Of a stretch of 21,901 nt of DNA, positions 1 to 7,505 are shown in pieces. The notes below the pieces were generated by a model. The model was not told where the DNA came from, searched no databases, and was given only the letters and a program-made list of their open reading frames with translations. The position numbers and the translations under genes are program-made. Within the stretch, counting starts at the first letter, position 1. Each line of letters starts with the position of its first letter. The stretch is from Pseudomonadota bacterium (lineage in GTDB: Bacteria; Pseudomonadota; Alphaproteobacteria; Caulobacterales; Caulobacteraceae): positions 1-21,901 of the forward strand of contig JAEYAO010000125.1 of the NCBI GenBank assembly GCA_023456105.1, in the 5' to 3' direction.

Positions 1-1040
1 GCGTCGATGCGCGACAGTTCGCGGCCGGCGTCGGCGGCGCCTGCCGCCTCGCGCCCCTGATCGGCCGCGAGACGAGCCACTTCCGCGCGCAGCCGCTCCA
101 CCTCGGCTCGGGCGGCCTGCTCGGCTATGTCCAGCCGGTCGCGCTCCAGCGTCGCGCGGTGCAGCAGGGCGGCGGCGACCGCATCCTCCTCCCGCGCGGG
201 TCTGACCGCCTCCTGGGCCCGCAACGCCTCGGTCGACGCGCGAGCGGCGGCCTGCGTCGTCTCCGCGGCGATGCGGTCGGCCTCCCGCAGATCGGCGGCC
301 GCGGCCTCGGCGGCCATCCGCGCATCGTTCCAGCGCGCGAACAGCAGGGCGGACTGCAGCGCGCGGATGTCGGCGGAGACCTTTTTGTACTTTTCGGCCT
401 GACGCGCCTCGCGCTTCAGCCGGTTCAGCGCGGTCTCCAGCTCCTTGCCGATGTCGTCCAGCCGCTCCAGGTTGGCCTCGGCGGCGCGCAGACGAAGCTC
501 GGCCTCGTGGCGGCGCGTATGCAGGCCGGCGACCCCGCCGGCTTCTTCCAGGATGCGGCGCCGGTTCTGCGGCTTGGCGGCGATCAGTTCGCTTATCTGG
601 CCCTGCCGAACCAGCGCGGGCGAGTTGGCCCCGGTCGAGGCGTCGGCGAACAACAACTGCACGTCGCGCGCCCGCACCGCCCGGCCGTTGATGCGGTAGG
701 TCGAGCCCTGGCCCCGGTCGATGCGGCGCGACACCTCCAGCACGGGGGCGTCGGTGAACGGCTGGGGCGCGCGCCGTTCCGCATTGTCGATGGTCAGCTG
801 GACCTCGGCGTGGTTGCGCGGCGGGCGGCCGGACGCGCCGGCGAAGATCACGTCGTCCATGCCCTGGCCGCGCATGGCCTTGGCCGAGTTGGCGCCCATC
901 ACCCAGCGCAGGCTCTCCAGCACATTGGACTTGCCGCAGCCGTTGGGACCGACGACGCCCGTCAGGCCCGGCTCGATCTGCACCTCGGCGGCGTCGACAA
1001 AGGACTTGAAGCCGACGATCCGCAGCCGCTGGAACTGCAT
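1..1040 (-). CDS. smc: Chromosome segregation ATPase SMC, N-terminal part (runs off left edge)
   Basis: SMC is a large ABC-type ATPase that, with ScpA and ScpB, compacts and aligns chromosome arms as origins segregate. About 346 codons are visible, roughly the first third of a protein usually near 1150 residues. The start MQFQRLRIVGFKSF is typical of the family. Walker A (GPNGCGKS) is at residues 31-38, followed by the SMC signature stretch SLRWVMGANSAKAMRG. After about residue 160 the sequence becomes rich in A, E, R, Q and L with heptad character, which is the beginning of the first coiled coil. The start lies 12 nt after the stop of the upstream thioredoxin-like gene, so it is probably the last or a late gene of that operon; no strong Shine-Dalgarno is visible. 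The hinge, second coiled coil and Walker B lie outside the window. Family identity is secure. Confidence 0.95.
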   Translation of the reverse strand, partial: MQFQRLRIVGFKSFVDAAEVQIEPGLTGVVGPNGCGKSNVLESLRWVMGANSAKAMRGQGMDDVIFAGASGRPPRNHAEVQLTIDNAERRAPQPFTDAPVLEVSRRIDRGQGSTYRINGRAVRARDVQLLFADASTGANSPALVRQGQISELIAAKPQNRRRILEEAGGVAGLHTRRHEAELRLRAAEANLERLDDIGKELETALNRLKREARQAEKYKKVSADIRALQSALLFARWNDARMAAEAAAADLREADRIAAETTQAAARASTEALRAQEAVRPAREEDAVAAALLHRATLERDRLDIAEQAARAEVERLRAEVARLAADQGREAAGAADAGRELSRID

Positions 1041-1052
1041 GGGATCAGCGGA

Positions 1053-1652
1053 TCACCGGGTCAGCAGCGGCTCGACGGCGGCGCTGAGGGCGGCCAGCGA
1101 GTGATCCGTGACGCGCTTGCCGTTGACGAACAGTGTGGGGGTGCCGTCCACGCCGGCGTCCTGCGCGCCCTGGATCTGCGCTTCCAGCGTCTGGCGCGTG
1201 GCGGGCGCCTCCAGACAGGTCTCGATCTGCTCGCGCGTTCGGCCGCTGGCGGCGACGCCGGCGTCGAACCAGGGCTTGGCGCCCGTGGTCGACAGCCCCG
1301 CCTGACCCTTCATGAAGGCGTCGGCGACGTCGAAGAACCGGTCAGGCGCCGCGCACACGGCGACGGCCGAGGCCGCCGCCGCGACATTGACGGGCGCCGT
1401 GGGCAGATTGCGGTACACCAGCCGAACCTGGCCGCTGTCGATGAAGCGCGCCTTGAACGCCGGCAGCACCTCGTTGTGGAAGGCCGCGCAGTGCGAGCAG
1501 GTGAAGGAAGCGTATTCGATCACCGTCACCGGTGCGTCGGCGCGGCCCAGCACCCGGTCCGCCGCCGTCACCGGCGGCACGTCGGCGGCCAAGGCCGAGC
1601 CCGAAGAGGCGGTCGTCGCCAGCACGGCCAGCGCCAGAAGATGACGGCGCAT
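1053..1652 (-). CDS. Periplasmic DsbA-like thioredoxin-fold protein (first of a pair)
   Basis: This 199-residue protein is probably a periplasmic thiol-disulfide oxidoreductase. It has a cleavable signal peptide (residues 1-22, ending SALA before ADVPP), the active-site motif FTCSHC (Cys52, Cys55), and a cis-proline loop GTPTLFVNG near residue 168. Two further cysteines (in VCAAP and ETCLEA) recur at equivalent places in the neighbouring paralogue, which suggests a second disulfide as in the DsbA/thioredoxin_4 group. The ATG sits 5 nt after the stop of the upstream paralogue, so translation is likely coupled; a longer in-frame extension upstream of this ATG overlaps that paralogue and was rejected. 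smc follows 12 nt downstream. Client proteins cannot be inferred, and whether it acts as oxidase or isomerase is open. Confidence 0.88.
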   Translation of the reverse strand: MRRHLLALAVLATTASSGSALAADVPPVTAADRVLGRADAPVTVIEYASFTCSHCAAFHNEVLPAFKARFIDSGQVRLVYRNLPTAPVNVAAAASAVAVCAAPDRFFDVADAFMKGQAGLSTTGAKPWFDAGVAASGRTREQIETCLEAPATRQTLEAQIQGAQDAGVDGTPTLFVNGKRVTDHSLAALSAAVEPLLTR

Positions 1653-1657
1653 GGGGC

Positions 1658-2308
1658 TCACTTGGCCAGTTCGGCGTCGATGGCGGTGGACAGGTCGGCC
1701 AGGCTGGGCCCTTCGCTGCTGCCCGGCGTGATCACTTCCTGCTCGTTGACGAAGAAGGCCGGCGTGCCGGTGACGCCCTGCGCCTGGGCCTGCTGGATGC
1801 GCTTCTCCAGCGCGGCCACGGCGTCCCGGTCGGAAACGCAGTCGGCGAACTGCTGCTCGTTCATGCCGGCGGCCTGGGCGGTGCGCAGCAGCCAGTCGCG
1901 CGGCGAGCCGGTGACCATCTCCTGCTGGGTGGCCAGCAGCTGGTGCACGACCTGGAAATACTTGGCGTCGCCGGCGCAGCGCGCGACCAGGAAACCGGCC
2001 GTCGCCACGTCCACCGGCGGCGTCGGCAGCTCGCGGAACACGTAGCGGACCTTGTTGGTGTCCACGTACTTGGCCTTGAAGGCCGGCCAGGTGTTCTGCT
2101 GCCACAGGGCGCAGTGGCCGCAGGTGACCGAGGCGTACTCCACCACCGTGACCTTGGCGCCGTCGGCGGCGCCCAGCGCCATGTCGCCCTCGGCCGATCC
2201 GCCCTTGTTCCCGCCGCAGGCCGACAGGGCCATGGCGGCGAGCGCCGCTCCGGTGATCGCCGCTCGGCGGCTCATCTGGGCGAGGCGGGACGGACGTTCA
2301 GCGCGCAT
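1658..2308 (-). CDS. Predicted lipoprotein DsbA-like thioredoxin-fold protein (second of the pair)
   Basis: This 216-residue DsbA-family protein has a lipobox LSAC with the lipidated Cys at residue 31, a short linker rich in Gly, Asn and Ser, the active site VTCGHC (Cys63, Cys66) and the cis-Pro loop GTPAFFVNEQ. It shares an extra cysteine pair (ARCAGD, ADCVSD) with the downstream gene, so the two look like an old tandem duplication. I chose the start at 2308 because AAAGGAAG lies just upstream with good spacing. An internal ATG at 2275 gives a more conventional signal peptide (MSRRAAITGAA) but has no Shine-Dalgarno. The SRRAA stretch is slightly Tat-like. The protein is probably anchored facing the periplasm. 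It is the first gene of a tight three-gene run with its paralogue and smc. Confidence 0.88.
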   Translation of the reverse strand: MRAERPSRLAQMSRRAAITGAALAAMALSACGGNKGGSAEGDMALGAADGAKVTVVEYASVTCGHCALWQQNTWPAFKAKYVDTNKVRYVFRELPTPPVDVATAGFLVARCAGDAKYFQVVHQLLATQQEMVTGSPRDWLLRTAQAAGMNEQQFADCVSDRDAVAALEKRIQQAQAQGVTGTPAFFVNEQEVITPGSSEGPSLADLSTAIDAELAK

Positions 2309-2373
2309 GGGGCTTCCTTTGGCGTCTAGTCGGCGGCGCGGCTCCCCCGGAACTGCGCGTCCTTGTTCATCAT

Positions 2374-2402
2374 CGAGAACAGGTGCGGCGAAGGTTTGTC
2401 AA
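2374..2402 (-). promoter_or_regulatory. Candidate promoter for the dsbA-like / dsbA-like / smc run
   Basis: Reading the minus strand, a perfect TTGACA (2402-2397) overlaps the stop codon of the DUF721 gene. A poor hexamer TTCTCG follows 17 nt later (2379-2374), about 65 nt before the start of the first thioredoxin-like gene. Only the -35 match is convincing, and the genes could instead be read through from the DUF721 gene 90 bp upstream. Confidence 0.25.
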
Positions 2403-2944
2403 CGCTCCTCGGCGTCGCGCGCCATCGCCGAGCGGCCCAGCGCGTGCAGGGCGGTCCTGAGCGCGTCGGGCGCGTCCGCCAGCGATGCGAACAGTTCGGC
2501 CTCCGTTGCGGCCGGAAGAGGCGGCCGTGCGGTGGTGGATTTGGCGGCGGGGACGGGCAGGGGCTTCACCGGACCCTGGGCGATCCGCAGGCGATCCACC
2601 GTTCCTGCGCCCAGGAACAGGTTCACGCGCGACAGGATCTCGGCCGACTGGTGCTGGACCAGCAGCGCCGCTGCGCCGACGACGCGCAGCTCCAGAACGC
2701 CGGGCTGGCCGCCGCGTCCCTTGGTCAGTTTCTGCGGGCGGCAGACGCGGGCCAGCCGCTCGCCCACGATCTCAACCCAGCGCGGCTCCAGCGCCGCCGC
2801 GCCGCGCCCGAAGGTCTCGTCCAGCTTCTTGATCAGCGGCTGCAGCGCACGGCCGGCGCGGGGCGCGGGGCGCGGGGCGGGGCGCGTCCTGCGGCGCGAC
2901 AGGATTTCGCGGACCTCGGCGTCGGTGGGCAGGGGGCGGCGCAT
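2399..2944 (-). CDS. DUF721 / DciA-like protein
   Basis: This 181-residue protein carries the DUF721 core at about residues 33-110: a segment LQPLIKKLDETFG, then RWVEIVGERLA with the conserved Trp56 and Gly61, a beta-rich stretch LELRVVG, and a helix ending in EILSRVN. DUF721 includes DciA, which in bacteria lacking DnaC assists loading of the DnaB replicative helicase. The N-terminal 30 residues are Arg/Pro-rich and the C-terminal 60 look disordered, as is usual in alphaproteobacterial members. It is divergent from mutY with only 20 bp between the start codons. Its minus-strand neighbours downstream are the DsbA-like pair and smc, a group concerned with DNA maintenance and the envelope. Assignment to the family is good; a helicase-loading role is inferred from family knowledge only. 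Confidence 0.82.
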   Translation of the reverse strand: MRRPLPTDAEVREILSRRRTRPAPRPAPRAGRALQPLIKKLDETFGRGAAALEPRWVEIVGERLARVCRPQKLTKGRGGQPGVLELRVVGAAALLVQHQSAEILSRVNLFLGAGTVDRLRIAQGPVKPLPVPAAKSTTARPPLPAATEAELFASLADAPDALRTALHALGRSAMARDAEER

Positions 2945-2948
2945 GGCC

Positions 2949-2956
2949 CTATATAG
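2949..2956. promoter_or_regulatory. Symmetric -10-like element between the DUF721 gene and mutY
   Basis: The only AT-rich patch in the 20-bp divergent gap is the perfect palindrome CTATATAG, so TATATA reads identically on both strands. Placed as a -10 box it would start transcription at or within a few bases of both start codons (2944 minus, 2965 plus), implying leaderless mRNAs. On the minus strand, GAGACG sits 17 nt upstream and resembles TTGACG. No good -35 is visible for mutY. Confidence 0.4.
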
Positions 2957-2964
2957 CCTGACCG

Positions 2965-3984
2965 ATGTCCGACGTCTCCGCTCTCCGACAGGCCCTGCTC
3001 GACTGGTACGACGCGGGCGCGCGCGTCCTGCCGTGGCGCAGCCCGCCGGGCGCGGCCGAACGCACCGAACCCTATCGCGTGTGGCTGTCGGAAGTGATGC
3101 TGCAGCAGACGACGGTGGCGCACGCCACGCCGTACTTCCTGCGCTTCACCGAGCGCTGGCCTAGGGTCGAGGACCTCGCGGCGGCCGAGGACGCCGACGT
3201 CATGGCGGCCTGGGCGGGGCTCGGCTACTACGCCCGCGCGCGCAACCTGCTGGCCTGCGCACGCGCGGTGGCGAACGAGCACGGCGGCGTCTTTCCCGAC
3301 ACCGAGGCGGGGCTGCTGAGCCTGCCGGGCGTGGGCGCCTATACCGCCGCGGCGGTGGCGGCCATCGCCTTTGACCAGCCGGCCAACGTCGTGGACGGCA
3401 ATGTGGAGCGGGTGGTCTCGCGCCTGTTCGCGGTGGAGACGCCGCTGCCCGCCGCCCGGCCTGAGTTGCGGCGGCTGGCCGGCGGCCTGGTCGCGGAGGC
3501 GCGTCCGGGCGACTGGGCGCAGGCGGTGATGGACCTGGGCGCGACCGTGTGCCGGCCGAAGTCGCCGCTGTGCCCTTTGTGCCCCGTCCCCTTCGCCTGC
3601 CAGGCCTACCGCTCCGGCGCGCCCGAGCGGTATCCGCTGAAGGCGAAGAAGGCCGAACGCCCGCATCGGCACGGGATCGCCTATGTGCTGCGGGACGGCG
3701 AGGGCCGGGTCGCGCTGGTACGGCGGCCGGACAAGGGGCTGCTGGGCGGCATGGCCGGCCTGCCGACTTCGGAGTGGACTTCGGAGCCGCCGCCGCTGGA
3801 TCCGCCCGTCGCGGCCGAGTGGCGCGACGCCGGCGCGGTCGAGCACGTCTTCACCCACTTCGCCCTGACTCTGCGGGTGATGGAGGCGACGGCTAAGGGG
3901 CCGTTCGACTGGCGCCCGGCGGATCAGGCGCGCGCGGCCCTGCCCACCGTGTTCAAGAAGGCGCTGGACCGGGCGCTGGCCTAA
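2965..3984 (+). CDS. mutY: Adenine DNA glycosylase MutY
   Basis: MutY removes adenine mispaired with 8-oxoguanine, preventing G:C to T:A transversions. The 339-residue protein has the catalytic Glu43 in SEVMLQQTTV, the helix-hairpin-helix LPGVGAYTAAAV (120-131), the catalytic Asp144 in VVDGNVERV, and four iron-sulfur cluster cysteines at 196, 203, 206 and 212 with the canonical C-x6-C-x2-C-x5-C spacing. The C-terminal NUDIX-like domain that reads 8-oxoguanine includes VFTHFALTL. Length fits the family. The stop codon overlaps by 4 bp (CTAA) that of the convergent debranching-enzyme-like gene. Placement next to a DUF721 gene, smc and ccrM matches my memory of the Caulobacter neighbourhood. All key residues are present. 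Confidence 0.97.
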   Translation: MSDVSALRQALLDWYDAGARVLPWRSPPGAAERTEPYRVWLSEVMLQQTTVAHATPYFLRFTERWPRVEDLAAAEDADVMAAWAGLGYYARARNLLACARAVANEHGGVFPDTEAGLLSLPGVGAYTAAAVAAIAFDQPANVVDGNVERVVSRLFAVETPLPAARPELRRLAGGLVAEARPGDWAQAVMDLGATVCRPKSPLCPLCPVPFACQAYRSGAPERYPLKAKKAERPHRHGIAYVLRDGEGRVALVRRPDKGLLGGMAGLPTSEWTSEPPPLDPPVAAEWRDAGAVEHVFTHFALTLRVMEATAKGPFDWRPADQARAALPTVFKKALDRALA

Positions 3985-6128
3985 CGAAGGGAGCGCACCG
4001 AGACGTCGCCGCGCCGGTTGCGCGGCATCACCACAGTGTGGCCGTCCACCCGCTGGAACGCCAGGTCCACCGTCGCCTCCCCGACCTGCAGGTTGGAGAT
4101 GGTCAGACGGTCGATGCCGGCCGGCAGCACCGGACGATCCACCGTGACCACGCCTTCCAGCGCGTCCACCTGGACACCCAGACACGCCTGAAGCATCAGG
4201 AACACCGATCCGGCGGCCCAGGCCTGGGGCAGGCAGGCGACCGGATAGGCGATGGGCGGCTCGCCCGGCTGCCGGGTGAAGCCGCAGAACAGTTCGGGCA
4301 GACGCAGGTGGAAGTGGGCGGCGGCGGCGTAAATCTCGCCCAGCAAGAGGGCCACCGCGTCGCGCTCTCCGTACTGGGCCATGCCGGCCGCCGCCAGCGC
4401 GGTGTCATGCGGCCAGACCGAGCCGTTGTGGTAGCTCATCGGATTGAAGCGCGCCTGACCATGCGCCAGGGTCCTCACGCCCCAGCCGGTGCGGAACTCG
4501 GCCGACAGCAGCCGGCGCGTCACCTTGTGCGCCCGCGTCGCCAGCGGCAGGCCGGTGAACAGGAGATGCCCGGCGTTGGAACCGATGGAGCGGCACGGCT
4601 CGCCGTCTCCGTCGAGCGCGATGGCGTAGAAGCCCTCGTCCTCCATCCAGAAGCGCTCCTCCACCAGGGCCTGCATCGTCTCGGCGCGCTCACGCCACTC
4701 CGCGGCGCGCGGGTCGCCCAGGTGTTCGCCGAACTCGCCCATCGCCTTCCAGGCGGCGTAGGCGTAGCCCTGCACCTCCAGAAGCGCGATCGGGCCCTTG
4801 GGGAAACGGCCGTCGGCGTGGCTGATGGAGTCTTCGGAGTCCTTCCAGCCCTGGTTGGACAGACCCGTGTCGGCGCCGCGCTGATAGTCGATCAGGCCGT
4901 CGCCGTTGCTGTCGCCGTAGTCGCGCATCCAGTCGGCCGCGGCGATCAGGTTCGGCCACAGCCCACGGATCAGGGCGTAGTCGCCGGTGCGACGGACGTA
5001 GGCGCCGGCCAGGGCGATGAACAGGCAGGTGGTGTCGACCCCGCCGTAGTAGAGGCCGAACGGCACCTCGCCCAATGCGCTCATCTCGCCGCCGCGCGTT
5101 TCGTGCATGATCTTGCCGGGCTGGCTGTCCTGGAAGGCGCTGGTCTCGGTCGCCTGGCGCATGGCCAGATAGGTCAGGACCCCTTCGGCCAGTGAAGGGT
5201 CGAGCCACAGCATCTGCCAGGCCGTGATGATGCCGTCGCGTCCGAACGGCGTCGAGAACCAGGGCGTGCCCGCGTAAGGGTACGGGCCCGTCGGCAGATC
5301 GGTGGTCAACAGGGCGATGTCGGCTCGGGACTGGTCCAGCCAGTCGTTGAACCGAGGGCTGCGCGGGCCGCGAACGGAGGCGCCGCGCCGCCGCTTGGCC
5401 CGCATCGCCAGCCTCGCCTCGACCGAGTTCAGCCGCCAGCGGCCGCGGTCCGGCGTCTCGCAGGCGTCCACGCCGCATTCGATGAACAGATCCAGTTCCT
5501 TGCCTTTGGGCAGGCTGAACATGAACTCCGCGCGGGTCCCGGTCAGGCGGGCGGGCGGCTCGGAGAAGGCCAGGCAGCTGCGCCGTTCGACGCCGTCCAG
5601 CCCCTGGTAGCGGAAGGAGACGCGGCGGCCGTCGGTGGTCGGGGTCTCGACCGTTCCGCGCTTGGCCCGCGGCGTGCCGCGGACCTGGAAGATGTCGGCG
5701 AAGTCGGCGGCGAAGTCGAACGCCAGCGGCAGCAGCACGTCCTCCACGCCGTGGTTGACCATGCGGACCCGCTCGAACATCCGCCGCTTCCACAGAAAGC
5801 GCCGACGCTCGATGTGCAGCACGCCGGCCGGCGCCGAGCGTCCGCCCATCGGCGGCAGCGGGCGGTTGGTGGTGTGGCACGAGAAGAAGACGTTGTCCTG
5901 AGAGACGCCCGAACTCAGCTTGGACGGGCGGGCTAACCCCACCGTCATGATCCAGCGCGACAGCATGCGGGTGTCGCCGGCGAACAGGCCGTCCGCCCCG
6001 CCCTTCAGGTCGCCCCAGTGATCGGCGACCAGAAAGGCGTCGCCTTCCTTCAGCGCCATCAGTTCGGCCAGGCCTGAACTCTCCGCGGATTCAGCGGCGG
6101 CCATCTGGGTCGTATAGGCGTCGTCCAT
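3981..6128 (-). CDS. Amylo-alpha-1,6-glucosidase / glycogen-debranching-type glycoside hydrolase
   Basis: This 715-residue protein has two parts. An N-terminal beta-sandwich domain (about 25-230) begins LKEGDAFLVADHWGD and continues GLFAGDTRMLSRW, the opening typical of bacterial GDE-type proteins. A C-terminal (alpha/alpha)6 catalytic domain (about 285-660) carries FGRDG (295-299), QGWKDSEDS (426-434, likely acid region), RTGWGVRTL (546-554) and YHNGSVWPHD (566-575). A DSNGDGLID loop (406-414) resembles an EF-hand calcium site. No signal peptide is seen, so it is probably cytoplasmic, acting on branched alpha-glucans or related oligosaccharides. AAGGAG stands 6 nt before the chosen ATG. A GT4 glycosyltransferase lies upstream, a common pairing, but an intrinsic terminator separates them, so this gene must have its own promoter. 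Exact substrate is unknown. Confidence 0.88.
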   Translation of the reverse strand: MDDAYTTQMAAAESAESSGLAELMALKEGDAFLVADHWGDLKGGADGLFAGDTRMLSRWIMTVGLARPSKLSSGVSQDNVFFSCHTTNRPLPPMGGRSAPAGVLHIERRRFLWKRRMFERVRMVNHGVEDVLLPLAFDFAADFADIFQVRGTPRAKRGTVETPTTDGRRVSFRYQGLDGVERRSCLAFSEPPARLTGTRAEFMFSLPKGKELDLFIECGVDACETPDRGRWRLNSVEARLAMRAKRRRGASVRGPRSPRFNDWLDQSRADIALLTTDLPTGPYPYAGTPWFSTPFGRDGIITAWQMLWLDPSLAEGVLTYLAMRQATETSAFQDSQPGKIMHETRGGEMSALGEVPFGLYYGGVDTTCLFIALAGAYVRRTGDYALIRGLWPNLIAAADWMRDYGDSNGDGLIDYQRGADTGLSNQGWKDSEDSISHADGRFPKGPIALLEVQGYAYAAWKAMGEFGEHLGDPRAAEWRERAETMQALVEERFWMEDEGFYAIALDGDGEPCRSIGSNAGHLLFTGLPLATRAHKVTRRLLSAEFRTGWGVRTLAHGQARFNPMSYHNGSVWPHDTALAAAGMAQYGERDAVALLLGEIYAAAAHFHLRLPELFCGFTRQPGEPPIAYPVACLPQAWAAGSVFLMLQACLGVQVDALEGVVTVDRPVLPAGIDRLTISNLQVGEATVDLAFQRVDGHTVVMPRNRRGDVSVRSLR

Positions 6129-6220
6129 GAGGTCTCCTTGAGAGTTCGAGGCCGTTGGAACGTCCTATGCGAATGCGGCGCCGGTTCGCCGCCTTCGGGA
6201 TCGTCTTGGGGAATCTAATG

Positions 6221-6253
6221 AAAACAGGCGGCGAGGGTTCACCCCGCCGCCTG
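6221..6253 (-). terminator. Intrinsic terminator of the glycosyltransferase gene
   Basis: The arms CAGGCGGCG (6225-6233) and CGCCGCCTG (6245-6253) pair perfectly, extended by GGG/CCC across one bulged base, with a 4-nt loop. On the minus strand the hairpin is followed directly by TTTTCATT. It begins 20 nt after the stop at 6274. The remaining bases up to 6128 hold the Shine-Dalgarno and presumably the promoter of the debranching-type gene, though no clear promoter motif was seen. Confidence 0.85.
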
Positions 6254-6273
6254 CGAAATGCTCAGGACGCCAT

Positions 6274-7404
6274 TCAGGCCGAGACGGCGAAGGAGCGGTC
6301 TTCGCCGATGCGGCGCAGCTTGGACACGTCGTCGTTGAGGCCGAGGTTCAACCCCGCGCCCAGGTTCGGCCGACGCGCCGCGATCAGGTCGCCGTAAACC
6401 TCCACATATCGCCGGGCCATGGCGACCGACGAGAAGCGCAGGTCGAAGCGGGCCCGAATCGCCTCGCGGTCCAGCAGGTGCGCGCGGCCCGCGGCGGCGA
6501 TCGCCTGCTCCATGGTGTCGACCAGGAAGCCGGTCGCGCCGTCCTCGATGATCTCAGGCGTCGAGCCGCAACGGAAGGCCACAACCGGCGTGCCGCACGC
6601 CATGGCCTCGATCATCACCAGGCCGAAGGGCTCGGGCCAGTCGATGGGGAACAGCAGCGCCTCGGCCCCGCCCAGGAAGTCCGACTTCTGGTGGTCGCCG
6701 ATCTCGCCGATGAATTCCACCAACGGATTGCCCTCGACCAGCGGCCGGATGGTCTCTTCCCAATAGCGCTTGTCGGCCGCGTCGATCTTGGCGGCCATCT
6801 TCAGCGGCTTGCCCAGCTTGGTGGCGATCTCGATGGCGCGGTCGGGCCGCTTCTCCGGCGAGATGCGGCCGAGAAAGGCGAGGTAGCCCTCCGACTTGGG
6901 GCTGAACCGGTACTGGTCGCCCGGCATGCCGTGGTGAACCGTGGCGGTCCAGTTGGCGAAGGCCAGCGGCTTGCGCTGGTCGTCAGAGATCGACACCAGG
7001 CCGAAGTCGCTCCAGCGGCGGTACACCTCCGGCAGGTCCTTCAGGTCCAGCCGGCCGTGCAGGGTCGTCAAGGTCTTGTCGGCGCAGTTCCGGAAAAACG
7101 GAAAGTGGATCATGTCGGTGTGAAAGTGGATCACGTCGAACTCGTCGGCGCGGTCCAGCACCTCGGCCAGCATGGTCATGTGGGCGGCCAGGTCCGACTT
7201 CAGCGGTGAAGGATCCAGGCGGATGGCCTGGTCGCGCACGGGCACGAGACGGGCCTTGGTCTCGGCGTCGGCGCTGGCGAAAAGCGTCACGTCGTGCCCG
7301 AGATCGACCAGGGCGTCCGTCAGGTGCGCGACCACGCGCTCGGTGCCGCCATACAGCTTCGGAGGCACGGCCTCGTACAGCGGGGTGACCTGCGCGATCT
7401 TCAT
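6274..7404 (-). CDS. GT4-family glycosyltransferase
   Basis: This 376-residue retaining GT-B glycosyltransferase has the acceptor-side N-terminal glycine loop YGGTERVV (18-25), the linker GRISPEKRPD (179-188) that opens the nucleotide-sugar domain, and the E-x7-E signature EPFGLVMIE (258-266) followed by AMACGTPVV. There is no signal peptide or membrane segment. Members of this subgroup often lie beside amylo-alpha-1,6-glucosidase-like genes, as here, which suggests a shared role in making or remodelling a glucan or osmoprotective saccharide; donor and acceptor cannot be read from the sequence. GGAG lies about 10 nt before the ATG. It ends in its own terminator, and is separated from ccrM by 101 bp, so it is probably transcribed alone or by read-through from ccrM. 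Confidence 0.88.
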   Translation of the reverse strand: MKIAQVTPLYEAVPPKLYGGTERVVAHLTDALVDLGHDVTLFASADAETKARLVPVRDQAIRLDPSPLKSDLAAHMTMLAEVLDRADEFDVIHFHTDMIHFPFFRNCADKTLTTLHGRLDLKDLPEVYRRWSDFGLVSISDDQRKPLAFANWTATVHHGMPGDQYRFSPKSEGYLAFLGRISPEKRPDRAIEIATKLGKPLKMAAKIDAADKRYWEETIRPLVEGNPLVEFIGEIGDHQKSDFLGGAEALLFPIDWPEPFGLVMIEAMACGTPVVAFRCGSTPEIIEDGATGFLVDTMEQAIAAAGRAHLLDREAIRARFDLRFSSVAMARRYVEVYGDLIAARRPNLGAGLNLGLNDDVSKLRRIGEDRSFAVSA

Positions 7405-7446
7405 GATGTGTGTGCTCCGACCCGCCCAAGCGCGGCCGTGAGCATG

Positions 7447-7471
7447 AATGTCTTTCGGCCGGCGAGGTTCC
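7447..7471 (-). promoter_or_regulatory. Weak EcfG-type (general stress sigma factor) promoter candidate for the glycosyltransferase gene
   Basis: On the minus strand GGAAC (7471-7467) is followed after 16 nt by CATT (7450-7447). The alphaproteobacterial EcfG/SigT consensus is GGAAC-N16/17-CGTT, so one base differs in the -10. It lies about 43 nt before the start at 7404. The -35 also falls inside a hairpin, so this may be chance. Confidence 0.22.
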
Positions 7472-7483
7472 GCACCGCGCCGG
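7459..7483. other. Inverted repeat downstream of ccrM without U-tract
   Basis: CCGGCG (7459-7464) pairs with CGCCGG (7478-7483). The loop can add three more pairs (GGT/ACC) across one mismatch. It starts about 23 nt after the ccrM stop. No run of T follows on the minus strand, so it is not a classical intrinsic terminator; it may slow or protect the ccrM mRNA end. The rest of the 7405-7505 gap holds only the weak EcfG-like motif and the glycosyltransferase RBS. Confidence 0.35.
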
Positions 7484-7505
7484 TCAAAAGTGCCGTAGCG
7501 GAAGC

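Noticed and set aside
159..2045. A 628-codon plus-strand open frame opposite smc and the thioredoxin-like genes
   Set aside because: Antisense shadow: no signal peptide or domain, His/Gln/Arg/Gly composition, while the minus strand shows textbook Walker A and CxxC motifs.
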